A stretch of 64,000 nucleotides of DNA, from positions 186,001 to 250,000 of the forward strand of contig NZ_CAXUQL020000001.1 of assembly GCF_964253035.1 (NCBI RefSeq), in the 5' to 3' direction. Of this stretch, positions 27,356 to 36,110 are shown piece after piece. This DNA comes from Pseudorhodoferax sp032153935 (GTDB lineage Bacteria; Pseudomonadota; Gammaproteobacteria; Burkholderiales; Burkholderiaceae_C). Under the pieces are notes generated by a model, which worked only from the letters and a program-made list of their open reading frames with translations, did not search any database and had not been told where the DNA came from. The first letter of the stretch is position 1; the number at the start of each line of letters is the position of its first letter. A program made the position numbers and the translations under genes.

Positions 27356-27592
27356 TCAGCGCTTGGCCAGGCGCAGCGCCGGGCGCGGCTGCGGCAGTTC
27401 CCCGCGCTGCCGGCTGCGCTCCAGGTAGGCCTGCAGGCTGGGCGGTACGTCGGGCACGCCCCAGGCATCGCCCTGTTGCGCCCGTGGTTGGAATTCGCCT
27501 GTGCCGTTGTCCTGTTGCTGCTGGCGGTTGTCGGGCGGCATGTGGCGGTGCTGCAGCCCGGCGGACACGGAATCGCGGAAATCCTGGTGCAT
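27356..27592 (-). CDS. Small hypothetical protein, Gln/Arg/Pro-rich
   Basis: A 78-residue reading frame with strongly GC-biased third positions on the minus strand, unlike the overlapping plus-strand frames. The sequence begins MHQDFRDSVSAGLQHRHMPP and ends with VPPSLQAYLERSRQRGELPQ and a basic tail. No domain is recognised; the tail resembles a conserved end found in small uncharacterised Comamonadaceae proteins. AGGA lies about ten bases before the ATG at 27592. In-frame starts further upstream exist (27634 and beyond), but the SD favours this one. The frame ends 4 bp after the convergent DUF6279 gene. Confidence 0.5.
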   Translation of the reverse strand: MHQDFRDSVSAGLQHRHMPPDNRQQQQDNGTGEFQPRAQQGDAWGVPDVPPSLQAYLERSRQRGELPQPRPALRLAKR

Positions 27593-27714
27593 GGCGGTCA
27601 AATCCTGGAGCGCCGCGTGCCCGGAACCGGGCATGTCGGCAAGAATGCACCAGCTTAGGGCGCATGCTGCGGCCCCTCCGTCGTCCACGGCTTGTTACAG
27701 GCGTCGGCGCCCTC

Positions 27715-28446
27715 CTACAGCAGCGGCAATTTCTCCAGTGGCTGGGCGGCGTAGTCGGCCAGCTGCGTCAGCGCGTGCGGGTTGCGCAGCAGCAGCCGTC
27801 CGTCCTCCAGGCTGTGCAGCCCCAGGGCCTGCAGGCGGCGCAGCGTGCGGTGCGTGTGCACCAGCGAAAGCCCCAGTGCGTCGGCCATGTGCTGCTGCGT
27901 CAGCGGGAAGGCGCAGCTGCCGTCTTCGGCGACCAGCCCCAGCCGCTGCAGGCGCTTGAACAGATGGATCAGCAGCACGGCCACCCGCTCCATTGCGCTG
28001 CGTCGGCCGGTGGTCAGCAGGTTCTCGTCCAGCATCTGTTCCTCGCGCGCGCAAAGCCAGGTCAGGTCGTAACCCAGGCGCGGCTGGGCGCGGTAGAGCT
28101 CCCACAGCCGCTTGCCCTGGAACACGCAGACCGAGGCCTCGGTCAAGGCCTCCACGCCGTAGGTGGCACCTTCCGAGAAGCGCTGCTGCAGGCCGAAGAA
28201 ATCCCCCGGCAGCAGGAAGTTCAGGATCTGGCGCCGGCCATCGCTGAGTGTCTTGTAGCGGAACGCCCAGCCGGCGTAGAGCGTGTAGAGCCGGCCGCCA
28301 TCGGCCTGCTCGCGGATCAGCACATGGCCCGCCGGCACGCGCTCGGTGGCGCTGCGCAGGTCTTCGATGAACCCGAGTTCGCTCGCCGCGAGTTGGTGGA
28401 AAGCGCCGCTGGCGCGCAGACCGCAGTGCGCACAGCGCTGGGGCAT
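27715..28446 (-). CDS. Crp/Fnr-family transcriptional regulator (divergent member)
   Basis: A 243-residue Crp/Fnr regulator. The N-terminal cyclic-nucleotide-binding fold includes VPAGHVLIREQADGGRLYTLYAGWAFRYK and LLPGDFFGLQQRF. The C-terminal HTH includes FPLTQQHMADALGLSLVHTHRTLRRL. An N-terminal CAHCGL pair is present, but the four-Cys cluster pattern of FNR is not, so an O2-sensing [4Fe-4S] centre is not supported. The ATG at 28446 is chosen because the alternative GTG at 28491 lies inside the inverted repeat shared with the divergent regulator gene. It is the first of three Crp/Fnr genes in 3.1 kb. Confidence 0.86.
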   Translation of the reverse strand: MPQRCAHCGLRASGAFHQLAASELGFIEDLRSATERVPAGHVLIREQADGGRLYTLYAGWAFRYKTLSDGRRQILNFLLPGDFFGLQQRFSEGATYGVEALTEASVCVFQGKRLWELYRAQPRLGYDLTWLCAREEQMLDENLLTTGRRSAMERVAVLLIHLFKRLQRLGLVAEDGSCAFPLTQQHMADALGLSLVHTHRTLRRLQALGLHSLEDGRLLLRNPHALTQLADYAAQPLEKLPLL

Positions 28447-28475
28447 GGGAGGGGCGTCAGGCGGCGTCACGGGGC

Positions 28476-28512
28476 GCGAGTGTAGGGGCACCGCGCATGC
28501 TCCTACACTCGC
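28476..28512. promoter_or_regulatory. Perfect 11-bp inverted repeat between divergent Crp/Fnr genes
   Basis: GCGAGTGTAGG (28476-28486) and CCTACACTCGC (28502-28512) form perfect 11-bp arms separated by 15 bp. The repeat lies exactly between the two divergently transcribed Crp/Fnr-type regulators. The sequence is not the TTGAT-N4-ATCAA FNR box nor TGTGA-N6-TCACA. It may be the operator of one of the local regulators, or a pair of back-to-back promoter elements. Confidence 0.6.
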
Positions 28513-28547
28513 ACCGTCCCGGCACCCGGGACGATGGAGGTGCAGCG

Positions 28548-29210
28548 ATGGGTTCCAGCCTGGATGCCGTGGCGCAAGCGTTCTGCGCCGATCCTGCCTA
28601 CCCGCAGAGCGTGCGGGCGCTGGCCGCCTTGGGCACGCCGCGCCGCTATGGCAGCGGCGCCAAGCTGCTGCACGAAACCGACCGCGGCGACACGCTGTTC
28701 GTCGTCATGCAGGGCCAGGTGCGCGCCTACGGTCACGACCCGCAGGAACGCGAGATCACCTTCGGCTACGTCGGCGCGGGCGACTATTTCGGCGAGATGG
28801 CGCTGGATGGCGGCCCCCGCTCGGCCACCGTGGAGGCGCTGGAGCCCACCGTCTGCGCGCTGATCACGCGCGACGCACTGCTGGCCTACATCGGACGCCA
28901 ACCCAGCTTCGCGCTGGAACTGCTGGCCAAGGTGACACGGCGTGCGCGCATGGCCACCAACAGCGCGCGCAACCTGGCCTTCATCGACGTCTACAGCCGC
29001 CTGGCCAAGGTGCTCGGTGGCGTCGCCCGGCCCGAGGGCGACGGCCGCGCCGTGCTGCCCGAGGACCTGAGCCTGCAGGAGATCGCCCAGCGCGTCGGGT
29101 GCACCCGCGAGATGCTCAACCGCATCCTCAGGGACCTGCAAGGGGCCGGCTACCTGGAGCGGCTGGACGGCCGGCTGGTGCTGCGCACGCCCCTGCCGTC
29201 GCGCTGGTAG
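28548..29210 (+). CDS. Crp/Fnr-family transcriptional regulator, paralogue A
   Basis: A 220-residue Crp-type regulator. The cNMP-binding-like domain has GDTLFVVMQGQVRAYG and GDYFGEMALDGGPRSATVEAL near residues 50-95, close to the CRP phosphate-binding cassette. The HTH is LSLQEIAQRVGCTREMLNRIL near 180. No Fe-S cysteines. It is strikingly similar to the gene at 30141-30803 (GDTLFVVM, AGDYFGEMALDGGPRSA, RNLAF.DVY all shared), so the two arose by duplication with a LuxR-type gene between them. The ATG at 28548 has GGAGG upstream; the frame extends to 28497 but that part overlaps the inverted repeat. Confidence 0.9.
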   Translation: MGSSLDAVAQAFCADPAYPQSVRALAALGTPRRYGSGAKLLHETDRGDTLFVVMQGQVRAYGHDPQEREITFGYVGAGDYFGEMALDGGPRSATVEALEPTVCALITRDALLAYIGRQPSFALELLAKVTRRARMATNSARNLAFIDVYSRLAKVLGGVARPEGDGRAVLPEDLSLQEIAQRVGCTREMLNRILRDLQGAGYLERLDGRLVLRTPLPSRW

Positions 29211-29361
29211 TCCCGAAACTGACCCGCTTTTTGCAAGAATTCGCTCCAATTTGTGTGCATACGTCACAAACCACCTGTGGGTTCCACACGGCGTTGCGCC
29301 AGGCCTGCCACCTAAGCTTCGCACCGGCCTCGCCCATGCCGCGGGGAACAAGGAAGCTGCC

Positions 29362-30036
29362 ATGTTGGAAGGTTCAACGTCTGTCCACACCGAGGCTGCC
29401 TGGGACATCGGCAGCGTCATCGCTGCCACGCCGCGGCGATTCCTTTCCGATGCCACGACGATGCTGCGCTGCATCATCGAACACGTGGATTACGGGCTCG
29501 CATTGATCTCGATCGGTTCGCGCCGCTTGCACCTGGCCAACTCGGCCGCCCTGCTGGCGATGAGCGCCGACAGCAACCACAGCAGTGGCCTGTCGGTGGT
29601 GGCCGGCGAGCTCTGCGCGCTGACGCCGGTGGGCGAGCGCGCCCTCGAACGCAGCCTCACGCTGGCCCGCACCGGCGTGCGCGACCTGCTGACCGCCAAC
29701 AAGGGCCCGGGCCGCACCACGGTGGCCGTGGTGCCACTGGCCGGCCCCGAGGACGACGGCCAGGCCCTGCTGATCTTCTCCAAGCCGCGCCTGTGCGACG
29801 CCACCACGCTGGCGCTGTTTGCCCGCTCCTGCGACCTCACAGCCGCCGAAAGCAACGTGCTGGCCGCCGTCTGCGAAGGCAAGCGGCCACACGAGGTGGC
29901 CCGCCAGCATGGCGTGCAGGTCTCCACGGTGCGCAGCCAGCTGCTGTCGATCCGCCAGAAGACGCGCAGCGGCTCCATCCGCGAGCTCGTGCAGACCGTC
30001 TCGCTGCTGCCGCCGATGGCACGCCACCTGGCCTGA
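29362..30036 (+). CDS. LuxR-type HTH regulator
   Basis: A 224-residue one-component regulator. The N-terminal ~130 residues resemble a PAS-like sensor (MLRCIIEHVDYGLALISIGSRRLHLANSAA). The C-terminal HTH is CDLTAAESNVLAAVCEGKRPHEVARQHGVQ, then VSTVRSQLLSIRQKT, a LuxR/GerE domain in the variant seen in many Burkholderiales solo regulators. AAGGAAG lies before the ATG at 29362; the upstream part of the open frame (29251-29361) is the leader. It sits between two paralogous Crp/Fnr genes on the same strand, suggesting a shared regulatory circuit; the target is unknown. Confidence 0.83.
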   Translation: MLEGSTSVHTEAAWDIGSVIAATPRRFLSDATTMLRCIIEHVDYGLALISIGSRRLHLANSAALLAMSADSNHSSGLSVVAGELCALTPVGERALERSLTLARTGVRDLLTANKGPGRTTVAVVPLAGPEDDGQALLIFSKPRLCDATTLALFARSCDLTAAESNVLAAVCEGKRPHEVARQHGVQVSTVRSQLLSIRQKTRSGSIRELVQTVSLLPPMARHLA

Positions 30037-30140
30037 CCCTGCCGGGCCCCGTCGCGCCCGCGCGCGCGGCGCCGGGATGCATGGCTTAGACTGGCGCGAA
30101 CACGCCACACCAGCGCCGCCGCCACGCGGCACGTCGAGCC

Positions 30141-30803
30141 ATGATGTCCGAGTTGAGTGCACAGACCGACGCGTTCAGTTCCAACGCCGCCCCGTCCAGC
30201 CCCTTGCGCCGCCTTGCCGCCCTCGGCGACGTGCGGCATTACCGCAAGGGCACCATCCTGATCCATGAGTCGGACCATGGCGACACGCTCTTCGTCGTCA
30301 TGGAAGGCCGCGTCAAGGTCTTCAGCACCGATTCCAACGGCCGCGAGATCACGCTGGGCGTGATCGTCGCCGGCGACTACTTCGGCGAGATGGCGCTGGA
30401 TGGCGGGCCGCGCTCGGCGAGCGTGATCACGCTGGAGCCGGCCGTGTGCTCGCTGGTGTCGCGCGCCACCTTGCTGGCCTTCATCGGCCAGGAGCCTGGC
30501 TTTGCGCTGGACCTGCTGGGCAAGGTGATCCGGCGCGCGCGATCGGCCACCAACGCCGTGCGCAACCTGGCCTTCACCGATGTCTACGGCCGCATCACGC
30601 AGCTGCTGACGGAACTGGCCGAACCCCAGCCCGACGGCACCGCGCTGATGCGCGAGCGCATGACGCAGCAGGACATCGCCAGCCGCGTCGGCTGCAGCCG
30701 GGAGATGGTCAGCCGCATCATGAAAGACCTGGAGGCCGGCGGCTATGTCGGCGTGCGCGACCGGCGCATCGCCTTGCTGGCGAAGCTGCCGGCGCGTTGG
30801 TAG
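30141..30803 (+). CDS. Crp/Fnr-family transcriptional regulator, paralogue B
   Basis: A 220-residue Crp-type regulator, closely related to the one at 28548-29210. Shared features are GDTLFVVMEGRVKVFS, AGDYFGEMALDGGPRSASV, IRRARSATNAVRNLAFTDVYG and HTH MTQQDIASRVGCSREMVSRIM. The cassette GEMALxGGPRSA resembles the cyclic-nucleotide pocket of CRP (GEL.L....R.A), so a small-nucleotide ligand is possible. No cysteine cluster. Tandem ATGs at 30141 and 30144 leave the first Met uncertain by one codon. It is convergent with the DUF2917 gene, 9 bp away. Confidence 0.9.
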   Translation: MMSELSAQTDAFSSNAAPSSPLRRLAALGDVRHYRKGTILIHESDHGDTLFVVMEGRVKVFSTDSNGREITLGVIVAGDYFGEMALDGGPRSASVITLEPAVCSLVSRATLLAFIGQEPGFALDLLGKVIRRARSATNAVRNLAFTDVYGRITQLLTELAEPQPDGTALMRERMTQQDIASRVGCSREMVSRIMKDLEAGGYVGVRDRRIALLAKLPARW

Positions 30804-30812
30804 GCCTGGCGC

Positions 30813-31301
30813 TCAGGACTGCTGCTGCATGCTGCCGCGCGCCGGCGGCAGCACCAGGCCGACCAGGCCCAGCGCCAGCCGTGCCAGCGCGGCGCCGGCC
30901 TGGCCCAGGGCCAGCCCGAGGTCGCGCACCGGCTGGGCCACGGCCTGCTGCCAGCGGCCGGACTGCAGGGCACGGCCGACTGCGCGGGCCTGGGTCTGCG
31001 GCAGCGGATCCCAGGCGAAGTAGGCTGCAGCCCCACGCTCGGCACCCGAGGATTCGAGCACCACGCGCTGCCCCGCCTGCACCACCATCCCCCGCCCAGG
31101 GACCAGGAACAGGTCACCTGAGGCCTGGATGTCGGTGCGCAGCATGTCCATGGTGACCCAGACACGCCCGTGCGCAATGCGCAGCACGCCCGCGCTGGAC
31201 GGGGTCAGGCTCAGGGCCTGGCCGGCGTCGAGCTTCCAGCAGCCCGGGAGGGCGGCGGCGGACGAGGATTGATGCGTACTTTGCGTGGCTTGGGTGAACA
31301 T
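30813..31301 (-). CDS. DUF2917-domain protein
   Basis: A 162-residue protein whose central part (residues ~20-95) is a DUF2917 beta-rich domain: CWKLDAGQALSLTPSSAGVLRIAHGRVWVTMD, then GDLFLVPGRGMVVQAGQRVVLES. The C-terminus is Ala/Leu-rich and amphipathic-to-hydrophobic. Function is unknown. The pair DUF2917 gene plus divergent LysR gene is a recurrent arrangement in Burkholderiales, suggesting that the LysR protein controls this gene. GGAG precedes the ATG at 31301. Confidence 0.82.
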   Translation of the reverse strand: MFTQATQSTHQSSSAAALPGCWKLDAGQALSLTPSSAGVLRIAHGRVWVTMDMLRTDIQASGDLFLVPGRGMVVQAGQRVVLESSGAERGAAAYFAWDPLPQTQARAVGRALQSGRWQQAVAQPVRDLGLALGQAGAALARLALGLVGLVLPPARGSMQQQS

Positions 31302-31409
31302 GGCGGGCTCCTGAGTTCGGTGCTTGGGAAGGAATGATCGTCGCCAGCCCCTTGGCGGTCCAATGAAATCGGGCTAGGCTATTGATTCGCCGAGCGCATC
31401 AATCACCCC

Positions 31410-32405
31410 ATGCAGCACTCCCAGACCCATCTGCGCACCCGGCCCATCGCGGCCGGCACCCTGCGCGCCTTCCTGGCCGTGGCACGCCACCTGAACTTCC
31501 GCGTCGCGGCGGAGGAGCTGGCGCTCACCCAGTCCGCCGTGAGCCGGCAGATCCAGAGCCTGGAGGAAGAGGTCGGCGTGCCCCTGTTCCTGCGTCACAC
31601 GCGCGCCGTGGAGCTCACGGGCGCTGGCGCGCAGCTGCTGGCCGCCGCCGCACCGGCATTGGAGCGGCTGGACGGCGCCGTGCGCCAGATCCGCCAGAGC
31701 GCCGGGCGGCGCAGCGTCTCGCTGACGACCTTCGCCTCGTTCGCCTCAATGTGGCTGATCCCGCGCCTCGAAGCCTTCCAGCGCGACCATCCGGACATCG
31801 ACATCCGCATCGACGCCACCGACGCCGTGGTCGACCTGGACATCTCCGATGTGGACATGTCGCTGCGCTACGGCCACTTCGCCAACATGCCGGCCGACGG
31901 CCGCCGCCTGTTCGGCGAACAGCTGACGCCGGTGGCCAGCCCCTGGCTGCTCAAGAGCGGCGTGCGCCTGCACCAACCCGAAGACCTGGCCCAGTTCACG
32001 CTGATCGAGGCCGGCGATGCCCACTACACGCACCTGCAGTGGCTGACCTGGCAGCGCTGGATCGAATTGCAGTTGCCGGCCGCCAGCGCCCGCAAGTTCC
32101 AGCCCCAGCGCTGGCTCTACTTCAACTATGCCTACCAGATGGTGCAGGCCGCGCTGGCCGGCCAGGGCCTGGTACTGGCGCGCTTGCCCCTGGTGGCCGA
32201 AAGCATGGCCAATGGCGACCTGGTCGAGGTACTGCCCGACCGGCGCATGGACTCGCCGATGACCTACTGGCTCAAGCTGGCGCCCCGCAGCGAGGCCCGG
32301 CCCGAGGTTCGGGCCTTCTGCGACTGGCTCATGGACCAGGCGGCGCTCACGCGTGCGGCCGTCGGCGACGCGCCCGACCCCGACACGGTGGACGACATCG
32401 ATTGA
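31410..32405 (+). CDS. LysR-family transcriptional regulator (GcvA-like)
   Basis: A 331-residue LysR regulator. The N-terminal winged HTH is LRAFLAVARHLNFRVAAEELALTQSAVSRQIQSLEEEVG. The C-terminal effector domain has VSLTTFASFASMWLIPRL and DIDIRIDATDAVVDLDISDVDMSLRYG, the GcvA-type subfamily pattern. It has a short acidic tail (DPDTVDDID). It is divergent from the DUF2917 gene, its likely target along with itself. It ends 15 bp before the convergent cyclo-ligase gene; a 14-bp perfect GC palindrome lies in that gap at 32407-32420. Confidence 0.9.
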   Translation: MQHSQTHLRTRPIAAGTLRAFLAVARHLNFRVAAEELALTQSAVSRQIQSLEEEVGVPLFLRHTRAVELTGAGAQLLAAAAPALERLDGAVRQIRQSAGRRSVSLTTFASFASMWLIPRLEAFQRDHPDIDIRIDATDAVVDLDISDVDMSLRYGHFANMPADGRRLFGEQLTPVASPWLLKSGVRLHQPEDLAQFTLIEAGDAHYTHLQWLTWQRWIELQLPAASARKFQPQRWLYFNYAYQMVQAALAGQGLVLARLPLVAESMANGDLVEVLPDRRMDSPMTYWLKLAPRSEARPEVRAFCDWLMDQAALTRAAVGDAPDPDTVDDID

Positions 32406-32420
32406 CCCGGCCGCGGCCGG

Positions 32421-33023
<603 letters not shown>

Positions 33024-33034
33024 AATCCTCCCCC

Positions 33035-35026
33035 ATGCAAGTACGGGCCATTCTGACATCGATCGTTCTCATGGCCGGCCTGGGTGCGGCCCTGCCCAGC
33101 CCGGCCCAGACCCCTGCCGACCAGCTGATCCTGGACATGCAGCAGGCCGCGCGGCGCGGCGACAAGGCACGCCTGGCCAGCCTGCTGCCGCAGGTGCGTG
33201 GCCACGTGCTGGAACCCTGGGCGGCCTACTGGGAAGCCCGCAGCCGGTTGGAGGACTTCACGAGCGCCGACATGCAGGCCTTCAGCGCCCGCTACGCCGG
33301 CAGCTACCAGGAAGACCGGTTGCGCAACGACTGGCTGCTCTTGCTGGGCCAGCGCCGCGACTGGAGCACTTTCGCCGCCGAGCACCCGCAGTTCCGCATG
33401 GGCGACGACCGCCAGGTGCGCTGCTACGCCCTGCTGGTCGACCAGCTGCGCAGCAACCAACCCGCCTCGCAGGTGGCGGCCGACGACGTGCGCCGCCTGT
33501 GGCTGGCCCAGCGCGACGCCGACGACGGCTGCACCCAGGCGGCAGACCGCCTCTACGCCACCCGCCGCCTGCCGGCCGAGGACGTCTGGCGCAAGGCCCG
33601 CCTGTCGGCCGAGGCCAACCGCGGCCGCGCCACGCGCGACGCCGTGCAGATCGTCGCGCCCGAGGTGCTGGACCAGGTCGGCCAGCTGCTCGACAGTCCG
33701 GTGCGCTACCTGGCCGGCCGCAGCGTGGCCGCCTCCAAGCTGCGCCGCGAACTCATCACGCTGGCCCTGGTCAAGCTGGCCGCCTCCGACCCCGAGCAGG
33801 CCGCCGCGGCACTGGACAGCAAGTGGAGCGTGCAGCTCTCGGCCGAGGAGCGCAACTGGCTCTGGGGCACGATCGGCAAGCAGGCCGCGATCCGCCGCTC
33901 GCCCACGACCTGGGAGTACTTCAGCAAGGTCCAGCGCGACACCGACCTGCACGACGAAATGCTGGTCTGGAAGGCCCGCACCGCGCTGCGCGAAGGCCAG
34001 TGGAAGGCCCTGACCACCACCATCCAGGCCATGGGCGACGAGAGCCGCCTGGACCCGACCTGGATCTACTGGCGCGCCCGCGCGTTGCAGAAGATCGGCA
34101 ATGAAGCCGACCGCGCCGAGGCGCTGCAGCTGTACGAAAGCATCGCTGGCGTGCGCGGCTTCTACGAGCAGCTGGCGCTGGAGGAACTCGGCCGCAAGAT
34201 CGAGGTGCCGCCCGCGCCGCCACCGCCCACGCCCGACGAGAAGGCCCTGGCCCGCAGCAACCCCAGCCTGCAGCGCGCGCTCTACGCCATCGGCATGGGC
34301 TTGCGCAGCGAAGGCGTGCGCGAGTGGAACTACGCCACCAACCTGCACAGCCCGGGCGGCATGGCCGAGCGCGACCTGCTGGCCGCTGCCGATCTCGCCT
34401 GCGAGCGCGAGGTCTGGGACCGCTGCATCAACACCAGCGAGCGCACGCGCCAGGCCATCGACTTCAGCCAGCGCTTCCCGATGCCGATGCAGGATTCGGT
34501 GGTGCCGCGCAGCCGCGCAATCAATCTCGACCCGGCCTTCGTCTATGGCCTGATCCGCCAGGAGTCGCGCTTCATCCTCGACGTGCGCTCGCACGTGGGT
34601 GCCTCCGGCCTCATGCAGGTGATGCCGGCCACGGCGCGCTGGACGGCCCGCAAGATCGGCCTGACCGACTTCCAGCCGGGCCAGATCAACGACCGCGAGA
34701 CCAACATCGCCATCGGTACCGGCTACCTCAAACTCGTGCTGGACGATTTCTCTGGTTCCATGCCCATGGCCGCGGCCGCCTACAACGCCGGCCCGGGCCG
34801 GCCGCGCGTGTGGCGCGGCCAGGCCGGCAGCCCGACGCTGGAAGCCGCCATCTGGGCCGAGAACATCCCGTTCAACGAGACGCGCGACTACGTCAAGAAG
34901 GTGGTCTCCAACGCCACCAACTACGCCGCCATCCTGACCGGCCAGCCGCAGTCGCTGAAGGCGCGCATGGGCAGCGTGGGCCCGCTGGCCACCGGCGCGC
35001 CCGACCCGAGCAAGGAACTGCCGTAA
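33035..35026 (+). CDS. slt: Soluble lytic murein transglycosylase (Slt70-like)
   Basis: A 663-residue periplasmic enzyme that cleaves peptidoglycan glycan strands to 1,6-anhydromuropeptides. A signal peptide (ILTSIVLMAGLGAALPSPAQ) precedes a long alpha-helical superhelix (~30-500), and the C-terminal SLT domain follows. Catalytic Glu is in GLIRQESRFILDVRSHVGAS, then GLMQVMPATARWTARKIG, NIAIGTGYLKLVLDDF and AAYNAGPGRPRVWR. The ATG at 33035 has no SD, because its upstream sequence is the complement of the cyclo-ligase ribosome site (pyrimidine-rich); initiation may be SD-independent. Confidence 0.94.
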   Translation: MQVRAILTSIVLMAGLGAALPSPAQTPADQLILDMQQAARRGDKARLASLLPQVRGHVLEPWAAYWEARSRLEDFTSADMQAFSARYAGSYQEDRLRNDWLLLLGQRRDWSTFAAEHPQFRMGDDRQVRCYALLVDQLRSNQPASQVAADDVRRLWLAQRDADDGCTQAADRLYATRRLPAEDVWRKARLSAEANRGRATRDAVQIVAPEVLDQVGQLLDSPVRYLAGRSVAASKLRRELITLALVKLAASDPEQAAAALDSKWSVQLSAEERNWLWGTIGKQAAIRRSPTTWEYFSKVQRDTDLHDEMLVWKARTALREGQWKALTTTIQAMGDESRLDPTWIYWRARALQKIGNEADRAEALQLYESIAGVRGFYEQLALEELGRKIEVPPAPPPPTPDEKALARSNPSLQRALYAIGMGLRSEGVREWNYATNLHSPGGMAERDLLAAADLACEREVWDRCINTSERTRQAIDFSQRFPMPMQDSVVPRSRAINLDPAFVYGLIRQESRFILDVRSHVGASGLMQVMPATARWTARKIGLTDFQPGQINDRETNIAIGTGYLKLVLDDFSGSMPMAAAAYNAGPGRPRVWRGQAGSPTLEAAIWAENIPFNETRDYVKKVVSNATNYAAILTGQPQSLKARMGSVGPLATGAPDPSKELP

Positions 35027-35041
35027 GCGGCTGAGGACGCG

Positions 35042-35566
35042 ATGGACAACGCCCTGGCCCGCATCGGCGCCACCGTCGCCGAGGAATTCTCCGACCTGCG
35101 CAGCCTGGAGGACGCCACGCGCATCGTGCTGCGCCTGGCCCTGGCCGCCCTGCTCGGCGGCCTGCTGGGCATCGAGCGCGAAGCCAAGGGCAAGGCCGCT
35201 GGCGTGCGCACCCACATGCTGGTGGCCATGGGCGCCGCCATGTTCGTGCTGGCCTCGCAGCAATTCGACATCGGCGCGGCCGACATGAGCCGGGTGCTGC
35301 AGGGCGTGATCGCCGGCGTTGGCTTCCTGGGCGCCGGCACCATCCTGAAGGGCGACGCCGAAACCCAGGTCAAGGGCCTGACCACGGCGGCCGGCATCTG
35401 GATGACGGCCGCCATCGGCGTGGCGGCAGGCCTGGGCAAGGAGAGCACGGCCATCCTCGCCACGCTGCTGACGCTGGCCATCATGGCCTCGCTGCCGCTG
35501 TTCGCGCGGCTGTTCGAGCACAAGGGCGGTGCGCCACAGCGCACCTCCACGCCGCCGGACCACTGA
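35042..35566 (+). CDS. MgtC/SapB-family membrane protein
   Basis: A 174-residue integral membrane protein. The family signature LRLALAALLGGLLGIEREAKGKAAGVRTHMLVAMGAAMF covers the first two helices, followed by VIAGVGFLGAGTILKG and the hydrophobic pairs TTAAGIWMTAAIGVAAGLG and ATLLTLAIMASLPLFARLF. The soluble C-terminal domain of MgtC is missing, as in SapB/YhiD-type short members. Members are linked with Mg limitation, acid or virulence; the role here is unknown. The start is 15 bp after slt, probably co-transcribed. Confidence 0.9.
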   Translation: MDNALARIGATVAEEFSDLRSLEDATRIVLRLALAALLGGLLGIEREAKGKAAGVRTHMLVAMGAAMFVLASQQFDIGAADMSRVLQGVIAGVGFLGAGTILKGDAETQVKGLTTAAGIWMTAAIGVAAGLGKESTAILATLLTLAIMASLPLFARLFEHKGGAPQRTSTPPDH

Positions 35567-35627
35567 CCCGGAGCCATCCCGACAGGCTGGCTTCATCGTC
35601 GAGCCCCACCGCAGCACCACCGCCCCA

Positions 35628-35658
35628 TTGACCTTGCCCCCATGGCAAGGTTTAGCAT
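35628..35658 (+). promoter_or_regulatory. MerR/CueR-type copper promoter with 19-bp spacer and dyad
   Basis: A -35 TTGACC (35628-35633) and a -10 TAGCAT (35653-35658) are separated by 19 bp rather than 17. The spacer is filled by a perfect dyad ACCTTGCC-N5-GGCAAGGT (35631-35638 and 35644-35651). The overlong spacer with a central dyad is the hallmark of MerR-family activated promoters, and the ACCTTnCC/GGnAAGGT arms match CueR-type copper sites. It lies directly before the copper operon. No merR/cueR gene is in this window. Confidence 0.88.
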
Positions 35659-35670
35659 CGCGGGCAATTC

Positions 35671-36102
35671 ATGCATCGACGGGATTTCCGCCCGTCGCCC
35701 AAGCCCGTGAAACTGCTGCGCATCTGGCTGCTCGTGCTGCTCGCCGTGTTGCTCCCCGTCCGGGGTGCGATGGCGGCGGCCATGGCCTGTCCGCCGCCCG
35801 CGAGCGCTCCGGTGCAGCAGCTCGGCGCGGATGCCGGCGGCCATGGGCACGGCAACCATGGGCATGACGAGGCTGGGCATGCCCAAGGCGCCGACAACGC
35901 AGCGGCCGACCATGCGCATGCGGCCGGCCCCGCCGACAAGTGCAACATGTGTTCGGCGTCGTGCGCCACGCCGCCGGTGCCGAGCGCGGCGCGGGGCCTC
36001 GCCACCCCGCTCGATCTGGCCTCAGCCTCCTTCCCCGATCTCCGGGCCCCGGCGCCGACCTTCCAGTCGGACGGCCAGGACCGCCCCCCACGAACCATCT
36101 GA
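35671..36102 (+). CDS. His-rich exported protein, first gene of the copper operon
   Basis: A protein of up to 143 residues. A hydrophobic export/membrane segment (LLRIWLLVLLAVLLPVRGAMA) is followed by a His/Gly-rich stretch (HGHGNHGHDEAGHAQG and DHAHAAG) and a CNMCSASC cysteine cluster near residue 90. Both are plausible Cu(I)/Cu(II) ligands in the periplasm. The organisation resembles the short DUF2946-like proteins of copper loci, without certainty. The predicted transcription start from the CueR-type promoter falls only about 5 nt before the ATG at 35671. Either the mRNA is nearly leaderless or translation begins at the in-frame GTG at 35707 (KLLRIW); the latter gives a better signal. Confidence 0.7.
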   Translation: MHRRDFRPSPKPVKLLRIWLLVLLAVLLPVRGAMAAAMACPPPASAPVQQLGADAGGHGHGNHGHDEAGHAQGADNAAADHAHAAGPADKCNMCSASCATPPVPSAARGLATPLDLASASFPDLRAPAPTFQSDGQDRPPRTI

Positions 36103-36110
36103 CCCTTCGA

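Noticed and set aside
29250..29275. CRP-like site TGTG-N9-CACA before the LuxR-type gene
   Set aside because: The spacing is one base too long for TGTGA-N6-TCACA and the inner bases do not match; too weak to list as a site.
32407..32420. 14-bp GC palindrome CCGGCCGCGGCCGG between LysR and cyclo-ligase genes as a terminator
   Set aside because: No T-tract on either side and such GC palindromes are expected by chance at this base composition.
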